Shown here: positions 1 to 6,273 of the stretch, in pieces
Numbering within the stretch: the first letter of the stretch is position 1
How the letters are laid out: every line of letters begins with the position of its first letter
Source of the DNA: Gammaproteobacteria bacterium
GTDB taxonomy: Bacteria > Pseudomonadota > Gammaproteobacteria > Steroidobacterales > UBA11654
Assembly: GCA_012965065.1 (NCBI GenBank)
Contig: DTSX01000032.1
Location: 2,299 to 11,905 of the forward strand
Reading direction: 5' to 3'
DNA: 9,607 bases
Translations under genes and position numbers: made by a program
Notes under the pieces: model-generated
Told to the model about the DNA's origin: nothing
Databases searched by the model: none
What the model saw: only the letters and a program-made list of their open reading frames with translations

Positions 1-1046
1 GCATTTGATCGTTGAATTTTTCCCATGGCGATGCCTCTAATAACCAGAATTAAGGTTTGATTGCCCGCTACTCCACCCATACTTGCAACAATAGGCATCA
101 GCACCGCTAGAATAACGATTTGCTGAAGAATTTCTTGGAACAACCCAATAGCACCGGCGACAACAAATGCTGCAATTAAGTTCATACCAAGCCATACGGC
201 TCTCCTTTTTGTGCTCAAAATGACAGGAGCAAATATATCATCCTCATCATCAAGTCCCGCCATATTAAATATTTCACTGTTAACCTGATCCTGGATCACG
301 TCGACCACATCATCGACGGTAATTTGTCCTAAAAGTCTGTTTTTCTCATCAATAACTGGCATTGATATCAAATCCAGATTCTGAAAATCCATAGCAACTT
401 GCTTTACATCTACATCTGCAAGCATTGCTTTGACTGATTCATCCATGATGGTTTCAATTGGTTTATTTTTATCTTCTAAAAATAAATCAACAAGTTTTAA
501 GGCACCAAGATATTCATCATTTCTGTTAACTATATAAATGTAATTAGTGTGTTCAGGAAGTTTGTTTAGTCTTTTGAGATATCGCATTAAAACCTCGATT
601 GTGATTCCTCTTCGGACGGAGATGATTCTAGGGTTAGTCAATCCTCCTGCGGTGTCTTCATCATATGACATCACCGACTCCAGTCTTATTTGATCTTGTC
701 GATCAAGAGCAGTGATAACTTGTTCGGTAACTGTTTCTGGCAAATCAACCAAGAGGTCTGCTAAATCATCTAACTCCATGTCTTGTGTTGCAGCAATCAG
801 TTCTGTTGCATCCATTTCCCCAATCAGATTTTGTCTGACATCTTCCACCAATTCTTTGAGGACATCACCCTCATCATCTTGGTCAACCAATTGCCAAATG
901 ATCTTTCTTTTTCCGGGAGTTAGTGATTCTAGAAGTCTTGCAATTTCAGAGGGATGGAGAGAAGTCAAAGTTTGTTGGATGCTTGTGATCTGGTCTCTTT
1001 CAAGATCACTGATTAGCTTGCCTAATTTTTTTTCTGAATGCTGCAT
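1..1046 (-). CDS. mgtE: MgtE-family Mg2+ transporter, 3' end cut by window edge
   Basis: This is an inner-membrane magnesium channel/transporter of the MgtE (SLC41-like) family. It runs off the window edge after 348 codons; family members are about 450 residues, so the last membrane helices are missing here. Reading the minus strand gives a helical MgtE N domain (about residues 25-125), a tandem CBS pair (about 135-258, with DTAGGL at 131-135 at the junction), then a membrane domain from about 284. The segment MPIVASMGGVAGNQ (317-330) followed by the LVIRG stretch is the characteristic second-helix signature. In this family the N and CBS domains sense cytosolic Mg2+ and gate the pore. The start is ATG at 1046-1044, because a TAA lies in frame two codons upstream. 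There is no good Shine-Dalgarno: the nearest GAG is about 12 bases away. The gene lies 76 bases downstream of lptB on the same strand and may be read through from it. Confidence 0.93.
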   Translation of the reverse strand, partial: MQHSEKKLGKLISDLERDQITSIQQTLTSLHPSEIARLLESLTPGKRKIIWQLVDQDDEGDVLKELVEDVRQNLIGEMDATELIAATQDMELDDLADLLVDLPETVTEQVITALDRQDQIRLESVMSYDEDTAGGLTNPRIISVRRGITIEVLMRYLKRLNKLPEHTNYIYIVNRNDEYLGALKLVDLFLEDKNKPIETIMDESVKAMLADVDVKQVAMDFQNLDLISMPVIDEKNRLLGQITVDDVVDVIQDQVNSEIFNMAGLDDEDDIFAPVILSTKRRAVWLGMNLIAAFVVAGAIGLFQEILQQIVILAVLMPIVASMGGVAGNQTLILVIRGIAMGKIQRSN

Positions 1047-1057
1047 TATTTAATCAA

Positions 1058-1086
1058 ATTCTCAAAGAATTAAGGGTGTTTATCAA
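1058..1086 (-). promoter_or_regulatory. Candidate sigma70-type promoter for mgtE
   Basis: On the minus strand TTGATA (1086-1081, five of six bases of the -35 consensus) is followed after 17 bases by GAGAAT (1063-1058, four of six of the -10). The predicted start of transcription is near 1051, only about five bases before the mgtE ATG, so a transcript from here would be almost leaderless. This comes from eye matching only; such matches are common in AT-rich DNA. Confidence 0.3.
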
Positions 1087-1122
1087 ATTTCAGAATTCAT
1101 CCTAAGCTAATTTAGCATTGAT

Positions 1123-1848
1123 TTACATTCTAAATTCTTCTCCTAAGTAAACTTTTTTAACATCTTTATTATCCAATATTTGCTCAGGCGTTCCAGAAGC
1201 AATCACAAGCCCTTCATTAATCACATATCCTTTTGTGCATATTCCTAAAGTTTCTCGAACACTGTGATCAGTGATTAATACACCAATATCCTGCTCAGCT
1301 AAATCTTTGATAATTCTTTGAATATCTAAAACAGAAATTGGATCGACACCAGCAAATGGCTCATCCAATAAAATGAATTTTGGTCGTGTTGCTAAGGTTC
1401 TGGCTATTTCAACTCTTCTTCTCTCACCACCAGATAAACTTATTCCAAGAGTGTTTCTAAGATCATTAATATTCATTTGATTTAGAAGTCTTTCCAGTAT
1501 TTCTTCGATTCCTGCTGTTTTTAAATCTGGTTGTATCTGGAGCACTGCAAGAATGTTCTGCTCAACGGTAAGTTTTCTGAAAATGGATGCTTCCTGTGGT
1601 AAGTACCCTAATCCTAATTTTGCCCTTTGATGCATTGGCAAATTGGTTAAATTATTATCATCTATCAAAATCCGCCCTCTCTGACAGGATGCTAAACCCA
1701 CAATCATGTAAAAAGCCGTTGTTTTTCCAGCACCATTAGGTCCAAGCAAGCCTACAATTTCTCCACTTTTAACATTGATGCTAAGACTCCTGACAACTTG
1801 CCTTGAGTTGTATTGCTTAGCTAAATCTTCTGCTATTAAAATACTCAA
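1123..1848 (-). CDS. lptB: LPS export ABC transporter ATPase LptB
   Basis: LptB is the cytoplasmic ATPase that powers LptB2FG, which extracts LPS from the inner membrane and pushes it along the LptC-LptA bridge. The 241 residues equal the E. coli length, and the motifs fall at E. coli numbering: Walker A GPNGAGKT at 36-43, Q-loop Gln85, signature LSGGE at 138-142, Walker B ending in Asp162-Glu163, and switch His195. Phe90-Arg91, a region known in E. coli to contact LptF/LptG, is also present. The start is TTG at 1848: the lptA stop TAA lies in frame just upstream and no other start codon fits before the conserved N-terminus. A GGA sits nine bases before it. lptA ends 15 bases upstream, so the gene is the last of the kdsD-kdsC-lptC-lptA-lptB operon. 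lptF and lptG are not in the window, as is usual for this locus. Confidence 0.97.
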   Translation of the reverse strand: MSILIAEDLAKQYNSRQVVRSLSINVKSGEIVGLLGPNGAGKTTAFYMIVGLASCQRGRILIDDNNLTNLPMHQRAKLGLGYLPQEASIFRKLTVEQNILAVLQIQPDLKTAGIEEILERLLNQMNINDLRNTLGISLSGGERRRVEIARTLATRPKFILLDEPFAGVDPISVLDIQRIIKDLAEQDIGVLITDHSVRETLGICTKGYVINEGLVIASGTPEQILDNKDVKKVYLGEEFRM

Positions 1849-1863
1849 ACTATAATTTCCAGA

Positions 1864-2475
1864 TTAGTTAATAGAGGTTGAATCAATAATTAGCTTTACG
1901 GGTGACCCATTTTCTGAGTCGGCAATAATGTTTCTTTTCACTAGATTGTAAGTTATTAGATTGCCGGAAACCTCATTACTTCCATTGTTAACCCACGCAT
2001 TGGTTTCCATTCTTAAAATATTTGCGGTGTGATCGTATTCAAAAACTTCAGCAGTGCCAGAAGCAATCAGTTCTCTTTTTTTATCAAACTGTTGAAAAGA
2101 TGAGAGTTCACCGATGAATTTTGCATTTTTTAGTTGATTTTCCTCAAATTCCAGTATTGCTTTATCGCATTTTATGATCACAATTTCTGAAATAATTTCG
2201 ACATTACCTGAAAAAGTGAAGATAATTTTTCCACTGTTTAAATCTGTGATGTTAGCACTGTCTGAATTGATATATAAATTGTTCTTTTTAAGTGAGATAT
2301 CCTCAAAGTATAGATCCTGATTTTCAGTAGGATAAGAGTCATCAATTGGGATGGTATTTATTTGTGTATCCACATTATCGATTGTTGAAGCCTGACTGTG
2401 AAAACCTCCCACAAGCATCAATATAAAACAAAGTAGGAATTTAAATTGGGAGCGATTACGGATGGATACTTGCAT
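1864..2475 (-). CDS. lptA: Periplasmic LPS-bridge protein LptA
   Basis: LptA is the periplasmic beta-jellyroll (OstA-like) protein that polymerises into the bridge carrying LPS from LptC to LptD. The 203-residue product has a Sec signal peptide: basic start (R6, R8, K12), hydrophobic core 13-24, probable cleavage after S27-Q-A29. The OstA domain starts at about residue 64 with the pattern NSDSANI, then IIFTFSGNVEI and a C-terminal beta-repeat region (SGNLITYNL). Between the signal and the domain lies an acidic, Asn/Asp-rich stretch (about 30-60) that makes this protein longer than the 185-residue E. coli LptA. The ATG at 2475 lies inside the end of lptC (20-base overlap) and has no recognisable Shine-Dalgarno, so it is probably translated by coupling to lptC. 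Sequence conservation in this family is low; the identification rests on the fold pattern plus its place between lptC and lptB. Confidence 0.92.
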   Translation of the reverse strand: MQVSIRNRSQFKFLLCFILMLVGGFHSQASTIDNVDTQINTIPIDDSYPTENQDLYFEDISLKKNNLYINSDSANITDLNSGKIIFTFSGNVEIISEIVIIKCDKAILEFEENQLKNAKFIGELSSFQQFDKKRELIASGTAEVFEYDHTANILRMETNAWVNNGSNEVSGNLITYNLVKRNIIADSENGSPVKLIIDSTSIN

Positions 2476-3010
2476 TTATATTTGAGTTGAACTTCAGCCT
2501 ATTGTCCTTTAATTGTGCCGTCAATCCTTTGGCTTCAATTTTATTGTTATCGAATTCTATGAGCACATCTCTATTGGTTGCAATTGTGTATGTATTAGGG
2601 TTAATTTCGAGGTAATTAGTTGAAATGGTTGTTCCACTATTTTCATTGGATAGGCTTTGTACAATAACATTTTCGGAAAGTGCTAACACATTTGAATTTG
2701 CTAAAAGTTGTCCTTTGTCAGATGTAATTCTCCAATCAATGTTTTGATTACTTTCATAATCTATTAGCACTCGATCTAAATAAATTTGCCTATCTGTGTT
2801 ACTAGCTTGAGCTTTTTCTGCAACAATTTTGTATAAAAAATTACCTTCAGTATTTGTGCCATATAATTTTGCATTCTTGATCATGTATTCAACTCTAGTG
2901 GGGCTAAATTGTTCTAAATTATCATTGGATTTGGTACTAAAAAAATACATAAAACTGCTTCCAGCAGCTAAAACTACCAACAACACTATTTTTGCAATAT
3001 TTTTAGTCAT
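2456..3010 (-). CDS. lptC: LPS export protein LptC
   Basis: LptC is a bitopic inner-membrane protein whose periplasmic domain receives LPS from LptB2FG and hands it to LptA. The product of 184 residues (E. coli: 191) has one N-terminal membrane helix (about residues 7-25) and then a beta-rich periplasmic domain with the family pattern: VEYMIKNAKLYGTN early, W.I.SD.G in the middle, and a closing KGLTAQLKDNRLKF. I chose ATG at 3010 rather than the in-frame TTG one codon upstream, because AAGAG lies six bases before the ATG but only three before the TTG. The ATG overlaps the end of kdsC by eight bases (ATGACTAA), and the 3' end overlaps lptA by 20, which points to coupled translation. Similarity to characterised LptC proteins is weak, as usual for this family; context makes the call firm. 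Confidence 0.92.
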   Translation of the reverse strand: MTKNIAKIVLLVVLAAGSSFMYFFSTKSNDNLEQFSPTRVEYMIKNAKLYGTNTEGNFLYKIVAEKAQASNTDRQIYLDRVLIDYESNQNIDWRITSDKGQLLANSNVLALSENVIVQSLSNENSGTTISTNYLEINPNTYTIATNRDVLIEFDNNKIEAKGLTAQLKDNRLKFNSNINASIHP

Positions 3011-3533
3011 CAATTACTCTTTGATTCGAATATTCTATTAAGTCGCATACTTCTCTCACTGCTCCCTGACCACCGGCCTTTTGTGTGATGTAATGGGCTT
3101 TATTTTTGACCATTTTGTGAGCATTACTAACAGCTACAAATAGTCCAACATTTTCTATTACATCTAGATCAGGAATATCATCACCAACAAACAAAATTTG
3201 GTGGGATGCTATAGATTCTTCTTGGAGAATCAAATTAATTACTGCCAATTTGTTTGACTGTCCTACCCAAAATCTAGAGATATTCAGTTCCTCCAGTCTG
3301 TGTAACAAAGCCCTTGATGATCTGCCTGAAATGACCACAGTTTCAATCCCAAATTTTTCTCTGATTGAAACTATCCCATAACCATCATGAACATAAAATT
3401 TCTTAGACTCATTGCCATTGGAATCAATATAAATGGATCCATCAGTTAAAACTCCATCAACGTCCAGAGCCAATAGTTTTATATGTTTTGCCTGTGCCAT
3501 TACATCTTCAGGAAAAGAGTTTAAAACTTTCAC
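3003..3533 (-). CDS. kdsC: 3-deoxy-D-manno-octulosonate 8-phosphate phosphatase KdsC
   Basis: KdsC is a cytoplasmic HAD-superfamily phosphatase that hydrolyses Kdo 8-phosphate to Kdo, the sugar joining lipid A to the LPS core. The 176 residues are a C0-type HAD without a cap domain. Motif I is DVDGVLTDG with nucleophile Asp24 and acid/base Asp26. Motif II is in VVISGR (66-71), the motif III lysine is Lys95, and motif IV is GDD at 117-119. The C-terminal GGQGAVREVCDL is typical of KdsC and closes the active site of the neighbouring subunit in the tetramer. The start is GTG at 3533, immediately after the kdsD stop codon, with GGAG eight bases upstream. An internal ATG at codon 12 is possible, but the extra N-terminal residues align with E. 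coli KdsC (VMAQAKHIKLL against VIAKAENIRLL). Confidence 0.97.
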   Translation of the reverse strand: MKVLNSFPEDVMAQAKHIKLLALDVDGVLTDGSIYIDSNGNESKKFYVHDGYGIVSIREKFGIETVVISGRSSRALLHRLEELNISRFWVGQSNKLAVINLILQEESIASHQILFVGDDIPDLDVIENVGLFVAVSNAHKMVKNKAHYITQKAGGQGAVREVCDLIEYSNQRVIDD

Positions 3534-4514
3534 TTACATCACTCCAGCTCGAAAAAGATCGTGAATATTAAGTGCTCCAACGATTTTATTCTCTTGGATA
3601 ACCACCAATGAGGTAATTTTATTATCTTGAATTATTTCAACAGCTTTAACAGCAAGAAAGTTTGGTGTTACAGTAATGCAGTTTTGAGTCATTACTTCTC
3701 TCATCAGTGTGGTTTGAATATCTACATTTGCCTCAAGTGTTCTCCTTAAATCACCGTCTGTAAAAATACCAACCAATTCCCCTGTTTCATTGATTACGGC
3801 AGTCATACCCAACGCTTTTTCTGACATTTCTATGAGGCCTTGTGCTAATTTTTGGTCTTGAAAAACAATCGGGATTTGTTTGTCTGTATGCATGATATCT
3901 TTAACAAGAAGCAGTAATTTTTTGCCAATTGAGCCACCTGGATGAGATTTCGCAAAATCTTCAACTGAGAAGCCTCTCTTTTCTAGAAGTGCCACCGCAA
4001 TTGCATCTCCCATCGCTAATGCTGCTGTAGTACTTGCTGTCGGAGATAAATTCATAGGGCAAGCCTCCTCTTCAACTCCAACATCAATGTGCACATCAGA
4101 GGCTGTCGCAATTTTAGAATTGTTATCACCAGTCATAGCAATAATTTTAATACCCATGTTTTTAAGAATTGGAAGTAAACTAACTATTTCTTCTGTTTTC
4201 CCAGAATTTGATAAAGCCACTACAACATCACTTCTTGATATCATCCCTAAGTCCCCATGACTTGCTTCTCCGGGATGGACGAAAAATGAAGGTGTACCGG
4301 TACTTGCTAAGGTTGCAGCCAACTTATCTGCAATATGTCCAGATTTCCCCATACCCATAACTATGATTTTTCCGCTGCAATCCAAGCACAGTTGACATGC
4401 AATATCAAAGTTATTATCTAATTGGTCTTTGAGTCTTGCTATTGCAGCAGATTCAATAGTCAGAACCCTTTTTCCGATGCTTGTAAAATCAAATTTTTCT
4501 TGTTTTTCTTTCAA
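3534..4514 (-). CDS. kdsD: Arabinose 5-phosphate isomerase KdsD
   Basis: KdsD interconverts ribulose 5-phosphate and arabinose 5-phosphate, the first committed step towards Kdo. The 326-residue protein (E. coli: 328) has an N-terminal SIS sugar-isomerase domain and two CBS domains (about 206-326). Visible active-site elements are GMGKSGH at 54-60 with Lys57, HPGEASHGD with His86 (E. coli His88), SNSGKTEE at 102-109, and SHPGG with His191 (E. coli His193). The end HDLFRAGVM matches the E. coli HDLLRAGVV. The start is TTG at 4514: an in-frame TAA lies four codons upstream, the first in-frame ATG is deep inside the SIS domain, and the N-terminus aligns well with E. coli KdsD. No convincing Shine-Dalgarno precedes it. 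It is the first gene of the minus-strand LPS operon and abuts kdsC with no spacer. The related GutQ is excluded by context rather than by sequence. Confidence 0.96.
   Translation of the reverse strand: MKEKQEKFDFTSIGKRVLTIESAAIARLKDQLDNNFDIACQLCLDCSGKIIVMGMGKSGHIADKLAATLASTGTPSFFVHPGEASHGDLGMISRSDVVVALSNSGKTEEIVSLLPILKNMGIKIIAMTGDNNSKIATASDVHIDVGVEEEACPMNLSPTASTTAALAMGDAIAVALLEKRGFSVEDFAKSHPGGSIGKKLLLLVKDIMHTDKQIPIVFQDQKLAQGLIEMSEKALGMTAVINETGELVGIFTDGDLRRTLEANVDIQTTLMREVMTQNCITVTPNFLAVKAVEIIQDNKITSLVVIQENKIVGALNIHDLFRAGVM
3542..3545 (-). promoter_or_regulatory. Ribosome binding site deciding the kdsC GTG start
   Basis: GGAG on the minus strand, inside the last codons of kdsD, lies eight bases before the GTG at 3533. 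It is the reason for preferring that start over the internal ATG at codon 12. Confidence 0.55.
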
Positions 4515-4557
4515 TTCAGGCTTTTAGTTTATAAAACTTAAATGGTTGGCTAGAAAT

Positions 4558-4586
4558 ATCATTCTCCACTAGAACAACTTAGTCAA
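4558..4586 (-). promoter_or_regulatory. Candidate promoter for the kdsD-kdsC-lptCAB operon
   Basis: Minus-strand TTGACT (4586-4581, five of six of the -35 consensus) and AATGAT (4563-4558, four of six of the -10) are separated by exactly 17 bases. They lie 44 bases or more upstream of the kdsD start, in the only long intergenic region of the window. This is where the operon must be promoted if it has its own promoter. Eye match only. Confidence 0.4.
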
Positions 4587-4597
4587 TTAATCGAATT

Positions 4598-4643
4598 TAT
4601 CCAGCATTGATTTTTTCCACTTATAAACAGTTTATCGTAAAAT
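4598..4643 (+). promoter_or_regulatory. Probable promoter region of ibaG-murA
   Basis: The plus-strand half of the divergent region has two -10-like elements: TATAAA at 4622-4627, without a convincing -35, and TAAAAT at 4638-4643, with TTTCCA (4614-4619) 18 bases upstream. I cannot decide between them. The second would put the transcription start at about 4650, right at the ibaG ribosome binding site (AAGGA, 4650-4654). Confidence 0.3.
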
Positions 4644-4660
4644 ACAATTAAGGAAATACA

Positions 4661-4894
4661 ATGAACTCAGATGACATTAAGATTTTGATTGAAACTTCGA
4701 TTAAAGACGCAGTAGCCATTGTAAGCAGTGATGATAATGTTCACTTCGAAGCAGTAGTTATTTCTCCAGCATTTCGTGAAAAATCTTTAATTCAGAGGCA
4801 TCAAATGGTTTATGGTAGTTTGGGCGGAAAAATGCAATCTGAAATTCATGCATTATCTCTTACAACACTGACTCCCAAGGAAAATTTAGCATAA
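4661..4894 (+). CDS. ibaG: BolA-family protein IbaG
   Basis: This is a small (77-residue) cytoplasmic BolA-like protein of the IbaG/YrbA branch. Such proteins pair with monothiol glutaredoxins to bind or transfer [2Fe-2S] clusters; in E. coli, IbaG is linked to acid stress. The family core is visible: VHFEAVVIS (27-35), the F-x-x-K-S-L-I-x-R-H-x-x-V-Y block (38-51), and EIHALSL with the conserved His63. The length and the position directly in front of murA match ibaG rather than bolA itself. The ATG has an AAGGA six bases upstream. murA follows within about 30 bases, so the two are probably co-transcribed. In E. coli ibaG is preceded by mlaB of the phospholipid-transport operon; here it is the first gene of its strand. 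Confidence 0.93.
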   Translation: MNSDDIKILIETSIKDAVAIVSSDDNVHFEAVVISPAFREKSLIQRHQMVYGSLGGKMQSEIHALSLTTLTPKENLA

Positions 4895-4925
4895 ATTCTA
4901 ACCAAAAAACGATGGATTGAAGTCG

Positions 4926-6185
4926 TTGAAAAAATTAAAAATTCAAGGCGGTCATTCTCTTAGAGGTGAAATTCACATTTCTGGGTCAAAAAATGCAGCA
5001 CTATCTATAATTGCTGCGTCAATAATGACTGAGGAAAGGATTGTTCTCGAAAATATTCCACATCTCGAGGATGTTACAACCATGATCAGATTGATAGCCG
5101 GCATGGGCGTTTCAGTAACACTAGCAGACGACAACAAATTAATTCTAGATTCGAGCAAAATAAGAAATTTTCTAGCTCCTTATGATTTGGTTAAAACCAT
5201 GCGTGCTTCAATACTCGTTTTAGGTCCTTTGATTGCTAGATTTGGTGAAGCCTCTGTTTCTTTGCCTGGTGGGTGTGCTATTGGAGCTAGGCCGGTGAAT
5301 CTACATCTTGATGGGTTAAAGGCAATGGGGGCAGATGTAGAAATCAATGAGGGCTACATATGTGCCAAAGCCAAAAAACTTAAAGGTGCACATTTTTCTT
5401 TTAGCCCTGTTTCTGTTACCGGAACAGCTAATCTTATGATGGCTGGTGTTATGGCTGAAGGACAAACAATTCTAGAGAACGCAGCAACCGAACCTGAAGT
5501 GATTAATCTGGGGGAATTTCTTCTAAAAATGGGGGCTAAAATAAAGGGGTTGGGCACTAGAAAAATAATGATTGATGGAGTTAACAAGCTCTGTAGTACC
5601 GAGCACAAGATTATCCCAGATCGTATTGAGACAGGCACTTTTTTGGTTGCAGCTGCAATGACAAAAGGCAGTGTGTTGCTGAAAAAAACTCAGCCAGAAC
5701 ATTTACAATCGGTTTTGGATTTATTGCGTCAAACTGGGGCTGTGATTTTTTTTGAAGAAGACACAATTGAACTTACTATGAATCTAACGAACATCAAACC
5801 AGCTGATTTTACGACGCAACCATATCCAGGAATTCCAACTGATATGCAAGCGCAATTAATGGTTTTGAATGCCATAGCACCAGGCAATTCCATCGTGGTT
5901 GAAACAATTTTTGAAAATCGATTCATGCATGTGCTAGAACTCCAAAGAATGGGTGCTGATATAAGTCTCAGCGGGAATACTGCATACATAACGGGTGTTA
6001 AAAAATTGCAATCGGCTCCAGTTATGGCAACAGATTTAAGGGCGTCGGCGGCTTTGGTTTTAGCAGGGTTGGTTGCAGACGGAGAAACTCATATAGATAG
6101 GATTTACCACATCGATCGCGGTTATGAATGCATTGAAAGCAAATTGTCACTTCTGGGAGCAAAAGTTGCCCGAATAGAAACTTGA
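4926..6185 (+). CDS. murA: UDP-N-acetylglucosamine 1-carboxyvinyltransferase MurA
   Basis: MurA transfers enolpyruvate from PEP to UDP-GlcNAc, the first committed step of peptidoglycan synthesis, in the cytoplasm. It has the two-lobed EPSP-synthase-like fold. Visible motifs are SGSKNAAL with Lys22 (E. coli Lys22), the loop LPGGCAIGARPV with catalytic Cys117 (E. coli Cys115), DRIETGTFLVAAA, TDMQAQLM, ETIFENRFMHV, TDLRASAALVLAG and the C-terminal HIDRGYE. Cys rather than Asp in the loop predicts fosfomycin sensitivity of the enzyme. No ATG lies near the N-terminus. In-frame TTG codons occur at 4917 and 4926. I chose 4926: it gives 419 residues, as in E. coli, aligns LKKLKIQG with MDKFRVQG, and has GGA nine bases upstream, whereas GGA directly touches the 4917 TTG. 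The ATG at 4912 is out of frame and stops at once. Confidence 0.96.
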   Translation: MKKLKIQGGHSLRGEIHISGSKNAALSIIAASIMTEERIVLENIPHLEDVTTMIRLIAGMGVSVTLADDNKLILDSSKIRNFLAPYDLVKTMRASILVLGPLIARFGEASVSLPGGCAIGARPVNLHLDGLKAMGADVEINEGYICAKAKKLKGAHFSFSPVSVTGTANLMMAGVMAEGQTILENAATEPEVINLGEFLLKMGAKIKGLGTRKIMIDGVNKLCSTEHKIIPDRIETGTFLVAAAMTKGSVLLKKTQPEHLQSVLDLLRQTGAVIFFEEDTIELTMNLTNIKPADFTTQPYPGIPTDMQAQLMVLNAIAPGNSIVVETIFENRFMHVLELQRMGADISLSGNTAYITGVKKLQSAPVMATDLRASAALVLAGLVADGETHIDRIYHIDRGYECIESKLSLLGAKVARIET

Positions 6186-6208
6186 TTTCTAATGAATTGG
6201 TGTATAAT
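6182..6208 (+). promoter_or_regulatory. Promoter of the petABC(-sspA) operon
   Basis: A perfect TATAAT (6203-6208) lies just downstream of murA, in the context GTGTATAATCGCC often seen in strong gammaproteobacterial promoters. The best -35 is TTGATT (6182-6187, four of six), overlapping the murA stop codon, with a short 15-base spacer. Transcription would start near 6215, giving petA a leader of about 60 bases. It is the best promoter match in the window. Confidence 0.55.
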
Positions 6209-6264
6209 CGCCACGACAATTCAGATGATGCTTGATTTGGGGAAATCAATTGGATCAGAAAAAT

Positions 6265-6269
6265 AAGGG
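6265..6269 (+). promoter_or_regulatory. Ribosome binding site deciding the petA start
   Basis: AAGGG four bases before the ATG at 6274. It favours this ATG over the in-frame TTG at 6232, which has no comparable site and would put 14 extra residues before the Tat motif. Confidence 0.6.
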
Positions 6270-6273
6270 AACA

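Noticed and set aside
67..87. MGGVAGNQ in MgtE, with Val where many MgtE proteins have Asn, as a pore defect
   Set aside because: As I recall, proteobacterial MgtE proteins often carry a hydrophobic residue at this position, so it is probably a subfamily trait.
712..1053. Plus-strand open frame of 113 codons
   Set aside because: Ser-rich shadow frame lying antisense to mgtE, whose minus-strand translation shows clear MgtE domains.
1102..1113. Twelve-base sequence CTAAGCTAATTT shared with 8792-8803, both intergenic
   Set aside because: In a 9.6-kb AT-rich window a few repeated 12-mers are expected by chance, and there is no flanking similarity.
1106..1116. Palindrome GCTAA-T-TTAGC after lptB as a terminator
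   Set aside because: Five-base arms with a one-base centre, AT-rich, and no T-run on the minus strand after it; too weak for an intrinsic terminator.
4597..4625. DnaA-box-like words TTATCCAGC and TTTTCCACT in the kdsD-ibaG gap
   Set aside because: Each matches only seven of nine consensus bases, with no cluster, AT-unwinding element or dnaA/gidA context; not an origin.
6232..6273. Longer petA start at TTG 6232
   Set aside because: It adds 14 residues before the Tat motif and lacks a good ribosome binding site; ATG 6274 has AAGGG.
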